Of a DNA stretch of 64,000 nucleotides, positions 32,801-44,372 are shown one piece after another (position 1 is the stretch's first letter; each line of letters begins with the position of its first letter). Source of the stretch: Colius striatus (taxonomy: Eukaryota; Chordata; Aves; Coliiformes; Coliidae); assembly GCF_028858725.1 (NCBI RefSeq), contig NC_084774.1, positions 8,158,001 to 8,222,000 on the forward strand, given 5' to 3'. The translations under genes and the position numbers were made by a program. The notes beneath the pieces are model-generated. The model did no database searches and was not told the origin of the DNA. It saw only the letters and a program-made list of their open reading frames with translations.

Positions 32801-35800
32801 ACATCTGCCAGGCAGAAGGAACCTCGCCAGCCTTCTGCCAGCATCGGGCCAGGGGAAGCGCTGGCACTTACACTGAGCTGCATCTGGATGGTGTCACTGC
32901 TGAGGATGGAAAAGGGGGGCAGATCTCCCAGAGCCCCGAGCGGGAGCGTGGCTGCGGGACACAGGGAGCAAAGGCTGTGAGAGCTGCACTCACAGGGGGC
33001 TGGCTCCCAAACCCCGTGGCCTCAAGAGGAATCAGAACCAGCTGCTCCTTCCTGTGGTGTCCCCAGGCTGGACAAGCCAACAGAAAGCACCGCTCTACAG
33101 CAAAACTGTTGTTTCTAAAAGCAAGAGCTGCTGCAGGAAGAGCTGCTGCAGGAAGAGCTGCTGCAGGAAGAGCTGCTGCAGGAATTGCTGCTGCAGGAAG
33201 AGCTGCTGCAGGAATTGCTGCTGCAGGAAGAGCTGCTGCAGGAAGAGCTGCTGCAGGAAGAGCTGCCTGCTGCTGCCCTGGGGCAAGGGAAAGTGAGCGG
33301 TCTGCTGGAGCTCTGCTGGAGCTCAGCCCCGTGTCTTCAGCAAGTTAAAATATTTGTAGTTACTCAACAGGAAAAAAACAACCCAGAACCAGACCAAAGT
33401 GTGGGGGCTCCCAGGGGAGCAGGGAGGAGGAGCAGGAGCAGGAGGATGCCGGCACTTACCGGCCCTGGAGCCGAGCAGGATGCTCACTGCACTGAGTCTG
33501 GTGTTGACAATGTCACAGCCCTGGGGAGACAGAAGCAAGTCAGAGCCCAGGGACCCACAGCCCTGTGTTCTGTTACCATGAAAGCAGCAGGAGCTATGTC
33601 AGCTGCGGTGGGCTTCTGCTCCTCCTCCAAAACCTGCTCAGCACGTCTCAGAAAGCTGTCTGATGGCAGGGGCTGGCACGGGGGCTGGCGCTGGGGGGAG
33701 TGGGTGCCAGGCAGGCCAGAGGGCTGCCCCCTCCCTCCCTCCTTCCATCCCTCCTGCCCTGCCTCATGGCTCTGCAGACTCACCACCCCACGCAGGGCAT
33801 CACTGAGGAGCTGTTTCAGAGGCTGATCCAGAACTGGCACTTTAGGTCTGGGCAGCAGGAAATAGGAAAGAAAAAGTGATGTAGGTTAATGGCTGGGAAA
33901 TAAAAGCACAAGAGAAACCCAAGGCCTCGCTTGCACTGTCCATATGCAGTGCCATAACACTAACAAACCCAACCCCTCTGAATCTGTCCCCACGTTGGAT
34001 TCCCAGCACAACCCAGAAACATTCTTTCCTGAGCCCACATTTCAAAAGGGAGGTCGGCAGATCCCCTCCCGGGCCAGCAGCAGCTGAGCCTCCGAGGCAT
34101 CAGGCACAAAGGCACAGCCTCTGACGGCCAGCAGCAGGGTCCCCACTGCCACAGGGGCCACACACTGTCCACAAACACCCCACGAGCACAGACGCTGACC
34201 CACGCGGCTGCCCACCTCAAACGGATGTTGATGTCAACAGTCTTGCAGTCCTTGTTTCCCTGGAGAGATGCCCACTGGTCCTGGACCAGCATCATCACAT
34301 CAGCCTCCACCAGCACGCAGAGAGCCTTTCCCGACGAGCTGCACGGAGTAAACACAGCACGTGGCTCAGGGGCTCTGCTGACCTCCTGCTTCCCAAAGAG
34401 ATGGTGAACCCCACCCCGAGCCAGCCCCCGAAGGACACGCTGTACCTGGGGGTCTCGACCAGCAGCTGGGTGTGGAAGCCCACCTCGTGCCCAAAGCCTG
34501 GCACGGAGCGCAGACTTATCGTGGGGAGGGTGTTGTTCAGAATTTTCGGCCTGGATGGTTGAAACAAGGCAAAGGCAGTGAGCAGCACGGCTGCACAGCG
34601 GCAGCTCTGCCCCTCGGCCCTCAGCGCCCTGGACAATTAGCAGAGACGTGGCCTCAGAGTCTCCTGTGCCCTGGGTCAGCAGGGATCCCTGGCAGCCAGG
34701 AGCACACAAAAGGCATCTCTGCACACACACAAGCTCCACAGCTGATCTCTGCTTTGTGAACTTGTCCCAGGAGGGGAAAGAGGGGCTCTGTGTGTTCAGA
34801 CAGCAGGGTCCAGACCAGAGCCTCCTTCCCTCACCGTGGCCCAGGCACACTGAGGGCTGCTCAGGGACACCCATCACCCCCCTCTCGCTCATCTCCCACT
34901 CACTCACCCTGTGAGAACTTCACCATTTCTACCGAGGAGATTGCCAACGAGACCATCTTTGGTAAGGATACCACCTTTGCCAATGAGAATATCAAGGACA
35001 GCATCAAGGAGACCATCAAGAAGACCATCTTTGCCAAGGAGACCATCAACGATACCATCTTCGCCGAGAAGACCAGCAAGGATGCCATCTCCACCAAGGA
35101 CACCACCAAGGAGACCCTCTCCACCAAGGACACCACCAAGGAGACCCTCTCCACCAAGGAGACCATCTCCACCAAGGACACCACCAAGGAGATCCTCTCC
35201 TCCAAGGAGACCATCTCCACCAAGGAGACCCTGTCCTCCAAGGAGACCATCTCCACCAAGGACGCCGCCAAGGAGACCATCTCCACCTAGAAGACCACCA
35301 GCAGCACCACCTCCACCAAGGACTTGGCCAAGAGGATTAGTTTTTCCAAGGAGACCACCGAGCAGGTTGCCACCGAGACCACCCTGAGGCTTTCGGAGGT
35401 TGTGTTTGCCTACTGAAGCTTTAACATCTGAGAACAAAAAGAATGAGAGGTGACTGTGAGCTGTGTGGACTTGGCACATGAGCATGTTGTGTCAGCCTGG
35501 CTGCTCCTGCCCCTCTGTTTCCCTCTTCACACAATACTGGTGGTGGCACCAGCCGCTGTAAAGTGTTTGAAGTGCCCCCTCCAAAGCACCTTATAAATGC
35601 AAATTCCCAGTGTGGCCACTGCTGCTGAACAGGTCTGGAACAGCCTTTGGGTTTGTGAACATGGCCAAGAGACAGAAAGAGCAGAACTGGTCCCAGAGAA
35701 AAGATAAACCCTGTCTCTTCCCCACACTTACCACCTCCATCTCCTTTGGCAACCGAGGAGAGGGTTCCAAGCCCTTGTGAAGGGGTCAGCAGGCTGCAGA

Positions 35801-35828
35801 GGAGCAAAAGAGCCCAGAACATCGGCAT
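29897..35828 (-). CDS. BPIF family B, BPIFB3/4-like with long Leu-Gly repeat (gene B)
   Basis: Secreted two-domain BPI-fold protein. Exons: 35828-35732, 35427-34908, 34550-34446, 34338-34216, 33847-33784, 33520-33460, 32951-32872, 32680-32468, 32336-32283, 32190-32020, 31641-31574, 31226-31184, 30756-30693, 30576-30500, 29971-29897; 1815 nt, 604 aa, phases agree throughout. Residues 1-19 form a signal peptide (MPMFWALLLLCSLLTPSQG). About 170 residues of repeats follow (GGDGLLGGVLGG type). BPI1 carries the usual cysteines (NKDCKTVD; GCDIVNTR). BPI2 includes VPLQLRVRVANEPAVAV and LQLSVPLPSVLGSSL. The last exon adds a 24-residue polar tail with one cysteine (LKQSCSDG). Next to the BPIFB6 pseudogene on the CDK5RAP1 side, it occupies the position of mammalian BPIFB3. 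Donor 34215 (GTGGGC) is weak. Confidence 0.85.
30016..30296 (-). mobile_element. CR1 LINE 3' fragment, reverse
   Basis: Reads on the plus strand as the reverse complement of an avian CR1 3' end (TGGAATCACTTTGGTTGGAA, then AAGATCTTTAAGAG and CTCAGCACCTCAGCCCCACG). It lies in the last intron of gene B and is truncated at its 5' end. Confidence 0.85.
33115..33272. repeat. 15-bp repeat in gene B intron 6
   Basis: About ten copies of GAAGAGCTGCTGCAG, some with AATTGC replacing AGAGC. The unit is a multiple of three, so all frames stay open, but it lies between exons 33520-33460 and 32951-32872 and is not coding in the gene B model. Confidence 0.88.
34960..35330 (-). repeat. Coding Leu-Gly repeat in gene B exon 2
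   Basis: The 520-bp exon 2 of gene B is mostly units of 12-36 bp (plus-strand core CACCAAGGAGACCATCTCC) that encode GGDGLLGG, GGVLGG and GGEGLLGG. The repeats are less uniform toward the 3' end of the exon (LLGEDGIVDGLLGKDG), which suggests older units there and younger ones in the middle. Confidence 0.88.
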
Positions 35829-36286
35829 CTTTGGTCCTGGAAACTGCAAAAGGTGCCTGGCCTCAGTGTGACGCTGGAACAGCCAGCAGCAGGCAGGAGA
35901 GAGAGGAAAGAAAAAGAAGGAACACTTGATGGGAAAACAGGATGTTCCTGGCAATGTGAGTGTCTCTAGTCACAGCAGGAGAAGCAGTGGCACCTGCACA
36001 GAACGTGCACCAACGGATCTAGCAAGGAGAGCACCTCCTGCTTTGGATGTCACCATCTCTGCACAAACACCAAGCATCTCCCTCTGCATAACAGCACCTT
36101 GTGGAGAGTGTAAGAAGGAGAAAGCGTTTTACTTGGAGCATAGTTCAGGCAGGCACCAGGCAAGAACAATTGCTGTTAAAAAGCCAGTACTCCCAGATGC
36201 ACACCAAGGGGTTCTCCTTTGGGAAGGGTCAGGTTTGCAGAAGCAGAAGCTGAGAGCACACTTTTCTGAGGCACGTTTGCTCTTAC

Positions 36287-36370
36287 CTGACCCAGCTCTT
36301 GTGTGCGAGGCTCTCTCCAGCCGCTGTCCCTGTCTTCTGAAGGTGAGCTGCATCAAGCATCTCCTATATA
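36287..36370 (-). promoter_or_regulatory. TATA promoter and non-coding exon 1 of gene B
   Basis: TATATA at 36370-36365 on the minus strand. A short exon follows, ending in a strong donor (GGGTCAG|GTAAGAGC, exon end 36287), joined by an intron to the acceptor before 35843 (TTTGCAG). The untranslated exon contains one or two out-of-frame ATGs just after the probable start site near 36340, which could act as an upstream reading frame if included. Confidence 0.65.
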
Positions 36371-39249
36371 GAGAGCTTCACAGCAGGAAAGATGTTATCA
36401 AGGACATCCAGAAGAATTGGTGGGGAGCAAAACAAACAATGTATGGTTTCTGGCAGCTTCTACTGCAAATATTTCCCTGGAGACGTGAGGTGTTGGGTAA
36501 ATGGCAGAGCAGCGACCCGCGGGCACGAGGCAGCTCGGACACACACCCCTGCTGCATCGTCCTCCCAGGTGTGCCAGGATGCCAGTGTGCCTCGAGAGCC
36601 ATGCCCTGGGAAAACATTTGGGGGTTTTCCAAATGAAATGGAGGGTTTGGTGGAAAAAATGAGTCAAAATACCATCCACCCCCTGGAGGTGAGTACCACA
36701 GCTCTGAGCTCTGTGCTCACAGCGAGCCCAGGCAGGGGGATGTGTCACACGTCATGGGTGAGAAATGAAGGATCAGGCAGCACCTTTCTGAGTGTAAAGA
36801 TGGGTCATGGAGATGGTAACAGAGCCAGGTACTCACCATCCAGATCAGCAGGACATTCCCCGTATTCCCATCTCAACCAACCTGCAGGCTGTGACCTTAC
36901 CCAACATTTACCAAAGCAAACAGCACCTGTCAGGGGCCTGAGTGGCTCATCACCCCTTTGATAGCTGAGGAGGAGGAATTCAATGGGGAGGAATTGTGGC
37001 ATCATGATCAGGTGGCTCGATGGGGGTGTCACAGCTTTACAGGTACCTTGAGCTGACAGAGACCCCCCCTGATTTGGAAATGCTGTGTTGGTCTGACTAA
37101 CATGAAGGTTATTTCCAGGTCCTTCACCAAAGCAGCAGCTCCTGGGGGAAGGAAAAAGAAACCCCTGGTCTGTGCATCCCAGCCCAACGTGGTCCCTGTG
37201 TGTGCATCACAGCCCAGCCTGCACAGGGTGGGTGGTGGAGGGGAGGATGCAGCAGCAGCCAAGGGCCAGTGGTGAATTATTCACCCCCCTGATGTGCTCA
37301 TTCATGACAGGGGTGCTTGGGCTGCTCCCCAGCTCTGAAGAATAATAGTCCAGAAAAAAATGCTTGTTCAGAGTTAATGCTTTCTGCAAACTAGGGAATC
37401 AGTCTTTCCAGCAGATTAGCCAGCTTTGGTCACACACTGATTCCAGCTTCAAGAAATATCCCAGCTAAAGGCCAAGGAAGGGATGGCAAAGGTGCCAAAG
37501 TACTTAAGGAGTTGTCACTCTCTTGCAACCTGACCAGCCAAGCACCTCAGGAGCACAAAGCCTTGCTGTCATGGCTAGATCATGACATTTGATAAGGTGG
37601 GAGAGGGTGTTAACAAGATGGTTTTATGTTCTCACCCCTTCTGAATCGCTTCACACTTTGGGCAATCACTGTATGAAACCCAAATTACCATAAAGACAGA
37701 CGTGATAATGGTCAGCACACACTAAAGGGGCACTTTGGCACTGCAGAGAATAGCTCCTGAGCAGTGACCTTTCAGGCATGACAGCAACTTGGCCTCTCAC
37801 TGGCTCTTGCTGAATGCAGAGGTCTCTGATCATTAAATATTTTGGATAAAGGAGGCAGATTCCCATAAAGAGAATGACATTGTGATGTCCAGGTCTCGCT
37901 AAAGCAGCTGTCAAAGCCCCAAGAACAATAAGCCAAATCACTGTGTGGGGACAGAAACACAGACTCAACCAGAACAGGACTGATGAGAACATACACTGCT
38001 GTGGTGCTCTGATCACTTGGAAATGGAGCAGGAGGGGCAGGCAGAGGGACATACCCTGAGAAGACATAGAGATCCTGATGCCAGCAGGACAGCAGGCTCT
38101 GGCCAGGGCAGGCAAAACGAAACATATCAGCCCTGGTTAGAAAACAAGATGGTTCTGCTCTGCTTTCCCCTTGATGGCATCATCCAGACGTGGCCCTTCT
38201 GCCCAAGAAAGCTGTCTCAGTGGGGACCCCTGAGCTTGGGCAGCCTCGGTGCATCATTCCTCTGAGACCATTACCTGTGGGAGACTGCTGGGGGTCTGTG
38301 CAGCTCCAGGGCCAGTACCGGTGCCTGCACAGGTCTGAGGCTGCACCTCCACCGTGTGCCCCAGGGCACCAAGCACCAGCCTCATGACAGAGCAGCTTGG
38401 CAGCGTGCTTCAGCGTTCCCTGAAAAATTAATCAGGTGCCTCCTGAGCTTTGCAGCCTTGATTTCTCCTCAGAGGGATGCAAACAGACCCTCTGATTTGT
38501 TTTTGTTCTTCTTAAGGGAATTCAGGCTCAAGCTGCTCAATTGTTTATTAGCTAAGGCAGGAACAATAAGGGAAATACCTTAAAAGGATGTGCTTGGCAT
38601 TGTCAATGTTTGCAGTGAAATGAAGAGAGAAGGCACCATAAACAGCAGCCCTCACAGGGAGCTGCTTTAGTGGCTGCTTCCCTCATTGCTCAGGACTCCT
38701 GAGGAGGACAATTCCTCACACAGGCTGCAGAACAGACGCCTGCTGGGTCTGGCAGCACAGCCAGGCAACGAGCAGAGCTCTGGGAGCTTTCCTCACAGTG
38801 GGAACTTCCTGGGGACAATTTCTTTATAACACAACCATCTTTTGAAAGATGGCCTTAACTCTGCACCACCTACCTGCTTCCAGGGGGAAAAACAACACAG
38901 GTTCAAATGGCGTGGGCTGGATGGAGCCAGGATGGAAGCTGCTCATTGACTCCCCAGTGACAGGTAATTACCAGCAATCAGGGAGCTGCAGGTGGGGTCA
39001 GAGCCTGCAATGCAGCCAGAACCGGCGCTGGGATGAGCACTCAGACACCCTGTCTCTAACTCACCCTGAGAAGCCCCAATCCCCACAGAACCAGAGACAC
39101 ACCCCCCTCTCCTCAGGCCCCTGCTGCTGCAGCTGTAGGTGCTGCACCCCGGCCAGCCCACGCTGCTGCCTGCAGCACACCAGTGCACGAGCTGCTTCTG
39201 CTGCAAACGTGGTTGATTTAGTCAAACTACTGACAAGGGAAGAGGAAGG
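36371..39249. other. Region downstream of the BPIFB6 pseudogene, no clear exon
   Basis: The remaining exons of the BPIFB6 pseudogene should lie here if they exist. A weak candidate is an exon-like block ending in a donor near 38276 (minus strand, LVLGALGHTVEV), similar in pattern to the PLGxLGxVxY segment of the family, but its entry phase is unclear. A 149-codon minus-strand frame at 37666-38115 is hydrophobic but has no recognised family. Confidence 0.4.
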
Positions 39250-41569
39250 AACCTCAACCTGCGTTCAGAAGGTTGAGCACTGCATCCACAGCTGGACACA
39301 GCTGTAGGGCAAGAGGAAAGGCATCAGCCAGCCTTGCATGGTGGGAGCAGAGCTTTGTGGCTGCCAGACTGGCGCAGCTCTCACCCTGAAGCACCAGGAC
39401 CCTCCATTATTAATTACCCAGCTGCATAAAACCAGTAATTGCTCCCTTGCAGCAGCCTGCAAGCTCCTCAGTGAGGAGGAGATGGAGGTAATGTCTGGGA
39501 AACAAGGGTGGGAGAACGACTGGACTTACCACACCTGGCAGCACTTTCTGGAGGGTGGTATCCAGAAACTTGCTCCTGCCTCTGGGCAGCATGCTGGGCA
39601 GACACACAGCCACTAGCACACAGCAGCAATCACCTAGTAAAGATCAAAAAGCAAGAAAGTCAAGCACTAAAGAAACCTCTCTGGTCTGGATTAAGCCAAA
39701 GTGTGCCTAATGTCTAATAAAAGATGTTTTCTCTCCTTGCAAACCCTTTCTCAAGAATGCCATCTTCTGGCTTTGAACAAAGCTAAAGGTTTCCAAGCCC
39801 AACAGCAGCTGTGACATCCCAGAGCACACACAGATGAGGACAGAGCCCAGTGATGAGCAGTGCAGGGAGCAGCACAGCCAGAGCTGACCCAAACGTGTCC
39901 AACAACATTTTGCTTTTCCTAGTGGGGGGAAAAAAATGAACAGTGCAAAGTGTTTGTGTTGTGTGAAACCCAAACTTGGAGACTGACATCACTGGCACCT
40001 GCCTCTTAGGAGTGACTGATCCTGGCAGCCCCTCGTGCTGTCCCTGCACTACTCCTGGGGCTGAGCCTGCTGCAGGCAGCTCTGGGTCCTCAGGTTTGCA
40101 GCCACAGCCGTTTCCATCTTTCCTCCCATGAAGCTGCTCAGAGCAAAGCTCAGTTGCTGCAGGGCAACCTCCTGGAGGGAGCCAGCCCACCCTGGCTGTC
40201 CCCACCAGCACCAGCCCCTGCTCACCTTTTCCCAGTGCTGATGGTTTGGACTAAGCCGGTAAAGAGAGGAAAAGGGCTGGGAAAGAGGAGCCAGGTCATG
40301 CTGCTTACACCAGTCACCACCTTTATTCCTCCACTGCTTGCTTAAGCTTCCCACTTAAAACCGATTTTAAATGAAGGAACCAGTTTCTCCCAAACAAAAA
40401 GCTGCAGAGATTAATCTGGGGGGGAAAACCCCAGTTTTGGTGTTCAGAACATCACCATGCTTTCACCCAGAACGAATCTGCAGGATGGGGGCCAGCTCTG
40501 ACCCCCCAGAAGTGCTGGGCTCCTCTCAAGGTGTCACTGGGAAGAGCCCCAGCCCCCCAGCTTGGGCGCAGCCCCCCCATGCCGCATCCCCCGGAGCGGG
40601 GCGGCAGCCGCTGTGCTTTGTTGCCTGTAAGTTATAGCTTCCCCGTGTCTTTGTAGACACAACCATGCAGAAAATCACCGGCTTTAATATCACACTTGTT
40701 AGGGGAGTGATTCGTTTCTGCCTCCAGGCTGACACTTGCCAACCTTCTGCTGTGATTCCCTCGTTCCCGGGCCGGGCAGCTGCTGGGGCTGCTGCTCATC
40801 GCTCACCCCCACACGCCTCTGACGGCTTTTGCTCTTGGGCTTTATTTCTCTGCTGCTCCTGCTGCCATTTTCTGCAGAACATCACTCTCCTTCAGAGCAG
40901 TGGAGACTGCAGGAAGATTTGCACCAGATGAGGAGTTTAGCACAAACACCCCCCAGGGAAGAGGCTGTGCAGGGGGGTGAGGGGACTCAGCACCCCCCCA
41001 CTGCCCCTATAACCCATCAGTAGCAACATCGCCACGCTCAGAGGTGTCATCAAGACACTCCATGTGCTGCAAACCCGAACTACCATCCATCTCTGGGTTG
41101 TGGCTGGGGCTTGGCAGGGACCTGCTGTGTCCCCACTGCCACGGTAGATGTGAGATATGGGGTGCATTGGCAGGTTCCCACCTTAACGTGTCCCACTGGG
41201 GAGACAACCTGCATCCCGTGCCGGGGAGGGTCCAGTCAGGATGTGCTGACAGCAGGGAAGTGGCTCCTGCTGCTGATCCAGGGCAGTGCCTGGAGCCCAT
41301 CCAGACGCTGGGGAACGTGTCAGGGATGTGCTGGGGGTTATTCTGAGGGGTGCAGGCTGTGCAGCAAAGGTGGTTCCCCCTCGTGATGCCAATGGTGCTC
41401 TGCTGCCCTTCACGGACGGACAGACTCGTGCCGCAGGCACCAGTGTGGCTGAGTGCTCACTGTGCTCAGTCCTTCCAAGATTGATCCTGATGACAGCTCC
41501 TGAGCCAGCAGCTCCTCCTGACCACACCAGCCAGCTGCCAAGGAACAAAATGCAGCAAATCCTTGACAT
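39250..41569 (-). pseudogene. BPIFB6: BPIFB6 pseudogene
   Basis: Five exons of a BPIFB6-like gene are recognisable. Exon 1, 41569-41461: ATG, signal-like MSRICCILFLGSWLVWSGG, then GAVIRINLG; 109 bp, phase 1, the same length and phase as in gene A and TENP. Exon 3 ends at 40226 (TISTGK) and joins in phase to exon 4 from 40133, giving GKSFMGGKMETAVAANL against GKSFMGGNMEIIVALNI of human BPIFB6 as I recall it. Exon 4 then meets an in-frame TAG, continues in another frame (GLPGSV...VPVMSV), lacks the conserved cysteine and has no good donor. Exon 6, 39593-39530: KFLDTTLQKVLPGV, exactly 64 bp with intact sites. Exon 7 from 39301: LCPAVDAVLNLLN. Exon 2 and the BPI2 half were not found. The breaks in exon 4 make it a pseudogene, although much of the splice structure survives. 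Confidence 0.78.
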
Positions 41570-43767
41570 CTTCCAGTCTGGTACAGCTGCTCACAGAGCT
41601 CCGGAGGCAGCAGAGGAGTATCTGGGCTTCAATAGACACAGTGAACTGGAGACAGTTCCCAAACCACACATCAGGGGCTAAACTGCACTCACAGTCAAGG
41701 AACGTGAGCAGAGCTCTGGGCAAGTCCAGCAGGGCTACACCACTCAAAACACAGCCTGAACACAAGAATCATAGGGTCTACCAACAGCCTAGAGCAGCCC
41801 CATGATGACATGGACCACCCACCCCAGGCTCCTCAGTCCCAGCCCCATCCCACCCCCGAGAGCCACGAGTCCCACCAGACTGCTGCTCTGCACAAAGCCT
41901 TCCCGTGGGCCAGTCACACTGCTGCCATGGCTGTGGCTGCCCAGGCTGCAGCCCTGCCTGAGCTGGGGCCAGTGCCCACCACGGGGTCCCTACCCAGCAG
42001 GACCTGGCTCTGGGACTTTCCCCCACTGGGATCCTGCAGCACTAGGTTATTTATTTCTTCTCTTCCTTCCTGTGTAGAAGGTGTCATGAGGTTTAATCTG
42101 TCATTATCTGCCTCTCAGTGATGTACTTGGTGTCTCTCTGCTAAGCCCAGGCAAGGAGATTTACATCTTATCTCACAAGAGAGCAAGATTTATAGATAAC
42201 TCCCCGTAAGGAACACATCCTGCCAGAAGGACACTTTTGTGCAGGTAACTTGATCTGTCATTATGCTATAAGTTGACATCTAATTAAGCCTCCACAGGGA
42301 TCATGGGGTCCATAATAGCTCTTCAGGAGGAGAAAATCCACCTCTGAGCACCACACTGCCATCTCATCCCAGCAGCTTCTCCCCAGCCCCTCACACTGCT
42401 GGAAAGAGCAACAACCCTCCACAGATAAATCTCCAGAACTGCTTTGGGAGGTGCTGCAGATGTTGCCTGCACTGGAACAAGGTATGGCAGGGGCAAGTTT
42501 CCCATCAGTGCCATAAAACACAGCAAACACTTGTTTGTCAGGGACTTTTCTAGGTTGTGTCTGTGTCCCTGGCAGAGCCAAATGCCATGAAACGCCTCCC
42601 ACGTGCCCCAGGGACTCATTTGCAGGTTGCAGTCTGCTCACTGATTTTACTTTTCTGACCATGTTTCTCACCTCCAAATGTGCTGCATCCATCAGTGCAG
42701 ATGCCTCCCATGGGAATGCACAAGGTGGCTGCAAACTCTGCTTTCCATGGCCTTCCTCTGCCTTGCTGAGGAGAGAACACAGCACTGGTGAGAGCCAAAG
42801 GCTCTGAACGTGTCAAGATGTACCTGGAACCAGCACCCAATAACTCACTTCACCTGTGCACAAAGGACAATGGTTCTCCCCAGCAGCAGGTGTTTCAACA
42901 AGCACCCAGCACCTCATCCCACTGCCAAGGGAATCAGACCAACGTGGGCAATCCAGCCCTCTGTGGAAGACTGGTCATGCCTCAAAGGTGAGAGCACAAA
43001 TATTGGGGGTGGAGGGAAAGTCAGAACACGGAGCATGAGGGAAAGCCTGGTGAGACTGGGGAGGATGCACTTCTGTGGTGTTTCCAGGCTGTCCATGCTG
43101 TCCCCCAGCCCAAAAAGCAGCCAGGAGAACACAATGGACCCCCAGCACAGGAGAAGGACTCTGACTCCCTTCCATGAAAGCTGCTGTTGTTTGTAGAGAC
43201 GTTACCACAGAGGATGGACATCACCCACCGCTTCTTCTACCAGTTGTAATAAACACTGCCAGTACAACAGTGTTGGCTTTTGGAGTTGAAGGGAGGGAAG
43301 AACTGTTGCACTTGGGCCATTCTGGAGCTTAGAGGATCTAAAACTCACTGAACGCAACAGAGACACTCCAACAGACTTACCCAGGCCTGATGGGAACGGA
43401 GCCTCCCTGAGCTGCCATCGGCACCACACACGCAGGTTCCTCCCTGCTGGTGGAGCCCACTGCAGCTTCCTGCTGGTGTGGGGCTGCTGGTGGCCATCCC
43501 TGGGCTGGTCAGAAGACAGCAAGGCTGCAGAGCAAAGAAACCCAGGTTTGCTTTCTAACAATGGCTGGTTTCTTGGCAGCCTCCACCCAGGGACCGTCCT
43601 TTGTGTTCCTCAGGAGTGCCCGGAGCAAGGCGAGCTGCCCCAGGTTTCACCTCACCAGGTCAGTGGCCAAACTAATGAAGCATCCAGAGGAACAATTAAA
43701 ATGGTCTACAAAACGTGTCCACCTGTCTCCCAGCCCTCTGCCAATTTCTGCCCCTTGGCTGGGAGGG
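41570..43767. other. Intergenic between BPIFB6 pseudogene and TENP, divergent
   Basis: Two genes once faced away from each other here, so any regulatory DNA for both lies in this 2.2 kb. No exon was recognised. A short CR1-like trace (AATCATAGGGTCTACCAACA) is at about 41767-41850, too short to be sure of. Confidence 0.45.
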
Positions 43768-43768
43768 T

Positions 43769-43847
43769 ACATAAAGCCACCACAGCTCCTGGTGTGGCCA
43801 CACAAGACACAGACCCAGGCAGAGAATGGGAGGACTGGCCAGGACAG
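43769..43847 (+). promoter_or_regulatory. Promoter and non-coding exon 1 of TENP
   Basis: A TATA-like ACATAAAG (43769-43776) lies about 25-30 bp before a short exon that ends in a strong donor (GGACAG|GTAAAG, exon end 43847). An intron then joins it to the acceptor TTTTCCAG before 44365, eight bases ahead of the TENP start codon. The arrangement equals that of genes A, B and D on the other strand. Confidence 0.6.
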
Positions 43848-44372
43848 GTAAAGATGCTTTTGCAAAGCGTTTGTGTCTTGACATAGACGTTGCTTGTTGG
43901 TGCTGTGCTGTGTCTCTGCAGGGGCAGCTCTCATCACAAGCCCATTTCTGCAAGCCCTGATGGAAGCCTCTGTTTTCTGCAGGTTACACTTTCCAAAGCA
44001 CTTGTTTTCTCAGATAACACTTTCACTTTTTCAGCCTCCTCCATAACCTCCATCTGCTCCTCAGTTCCTTGCAGCTCCTGTTGAGTTGCCGGCTCTGTGC
44101 CCGCCTCAGGCCGTTGTGTGCTCTCCAGCAGACAGGACGCTGCTGCAGGCAGCACCCACACGCCTGCAGGGAGGTTCAAGGCTGAGCCTTCCATGAGTGC
44201 TTTTGAGTCCTTCCCCAGGCAGTACAGGAGAGCTGGGTGAGGTGACTGCCCCAAAGCCCACAGGCTGGGCAGCAGGAACCCGACCCGAGGGCGGATCTGT
44301 GGCTCCTGAGGGTGCCAGGGCCACACGCTCTGACCAGGCTACTGGGGGCTCTCTCCTTTTCCAGGCACCAGC

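Noticed and set aside
33095-33296. Ser/Cys/Arg or Leu/Gln/Phe repeat frames on both strands
   Set aside because: They come from the 15-bp GAAGAGCTGCTGCAG intron repeat, whose unit is divisible by three and so keeps every frame open.
34790-35387. Plus-strand frames rich in Thr/Lys or Pro/Arg
   Set aside because: Antisense shadow of the gene B repeat exon.
37666-38115. 149-codon hydrophobic minus-strand frame, considered as a membrane protein
   Set aside because: No family recognised, no consistent splice or promoter signals, and it lies where decayed BPIFB6 exons would be expected.
41766-41850. Possible CR1 remnant (AATCATAGGGTCTACCAACA)
   Set aside because: Too short and diverged to annotate as an element with confidence.
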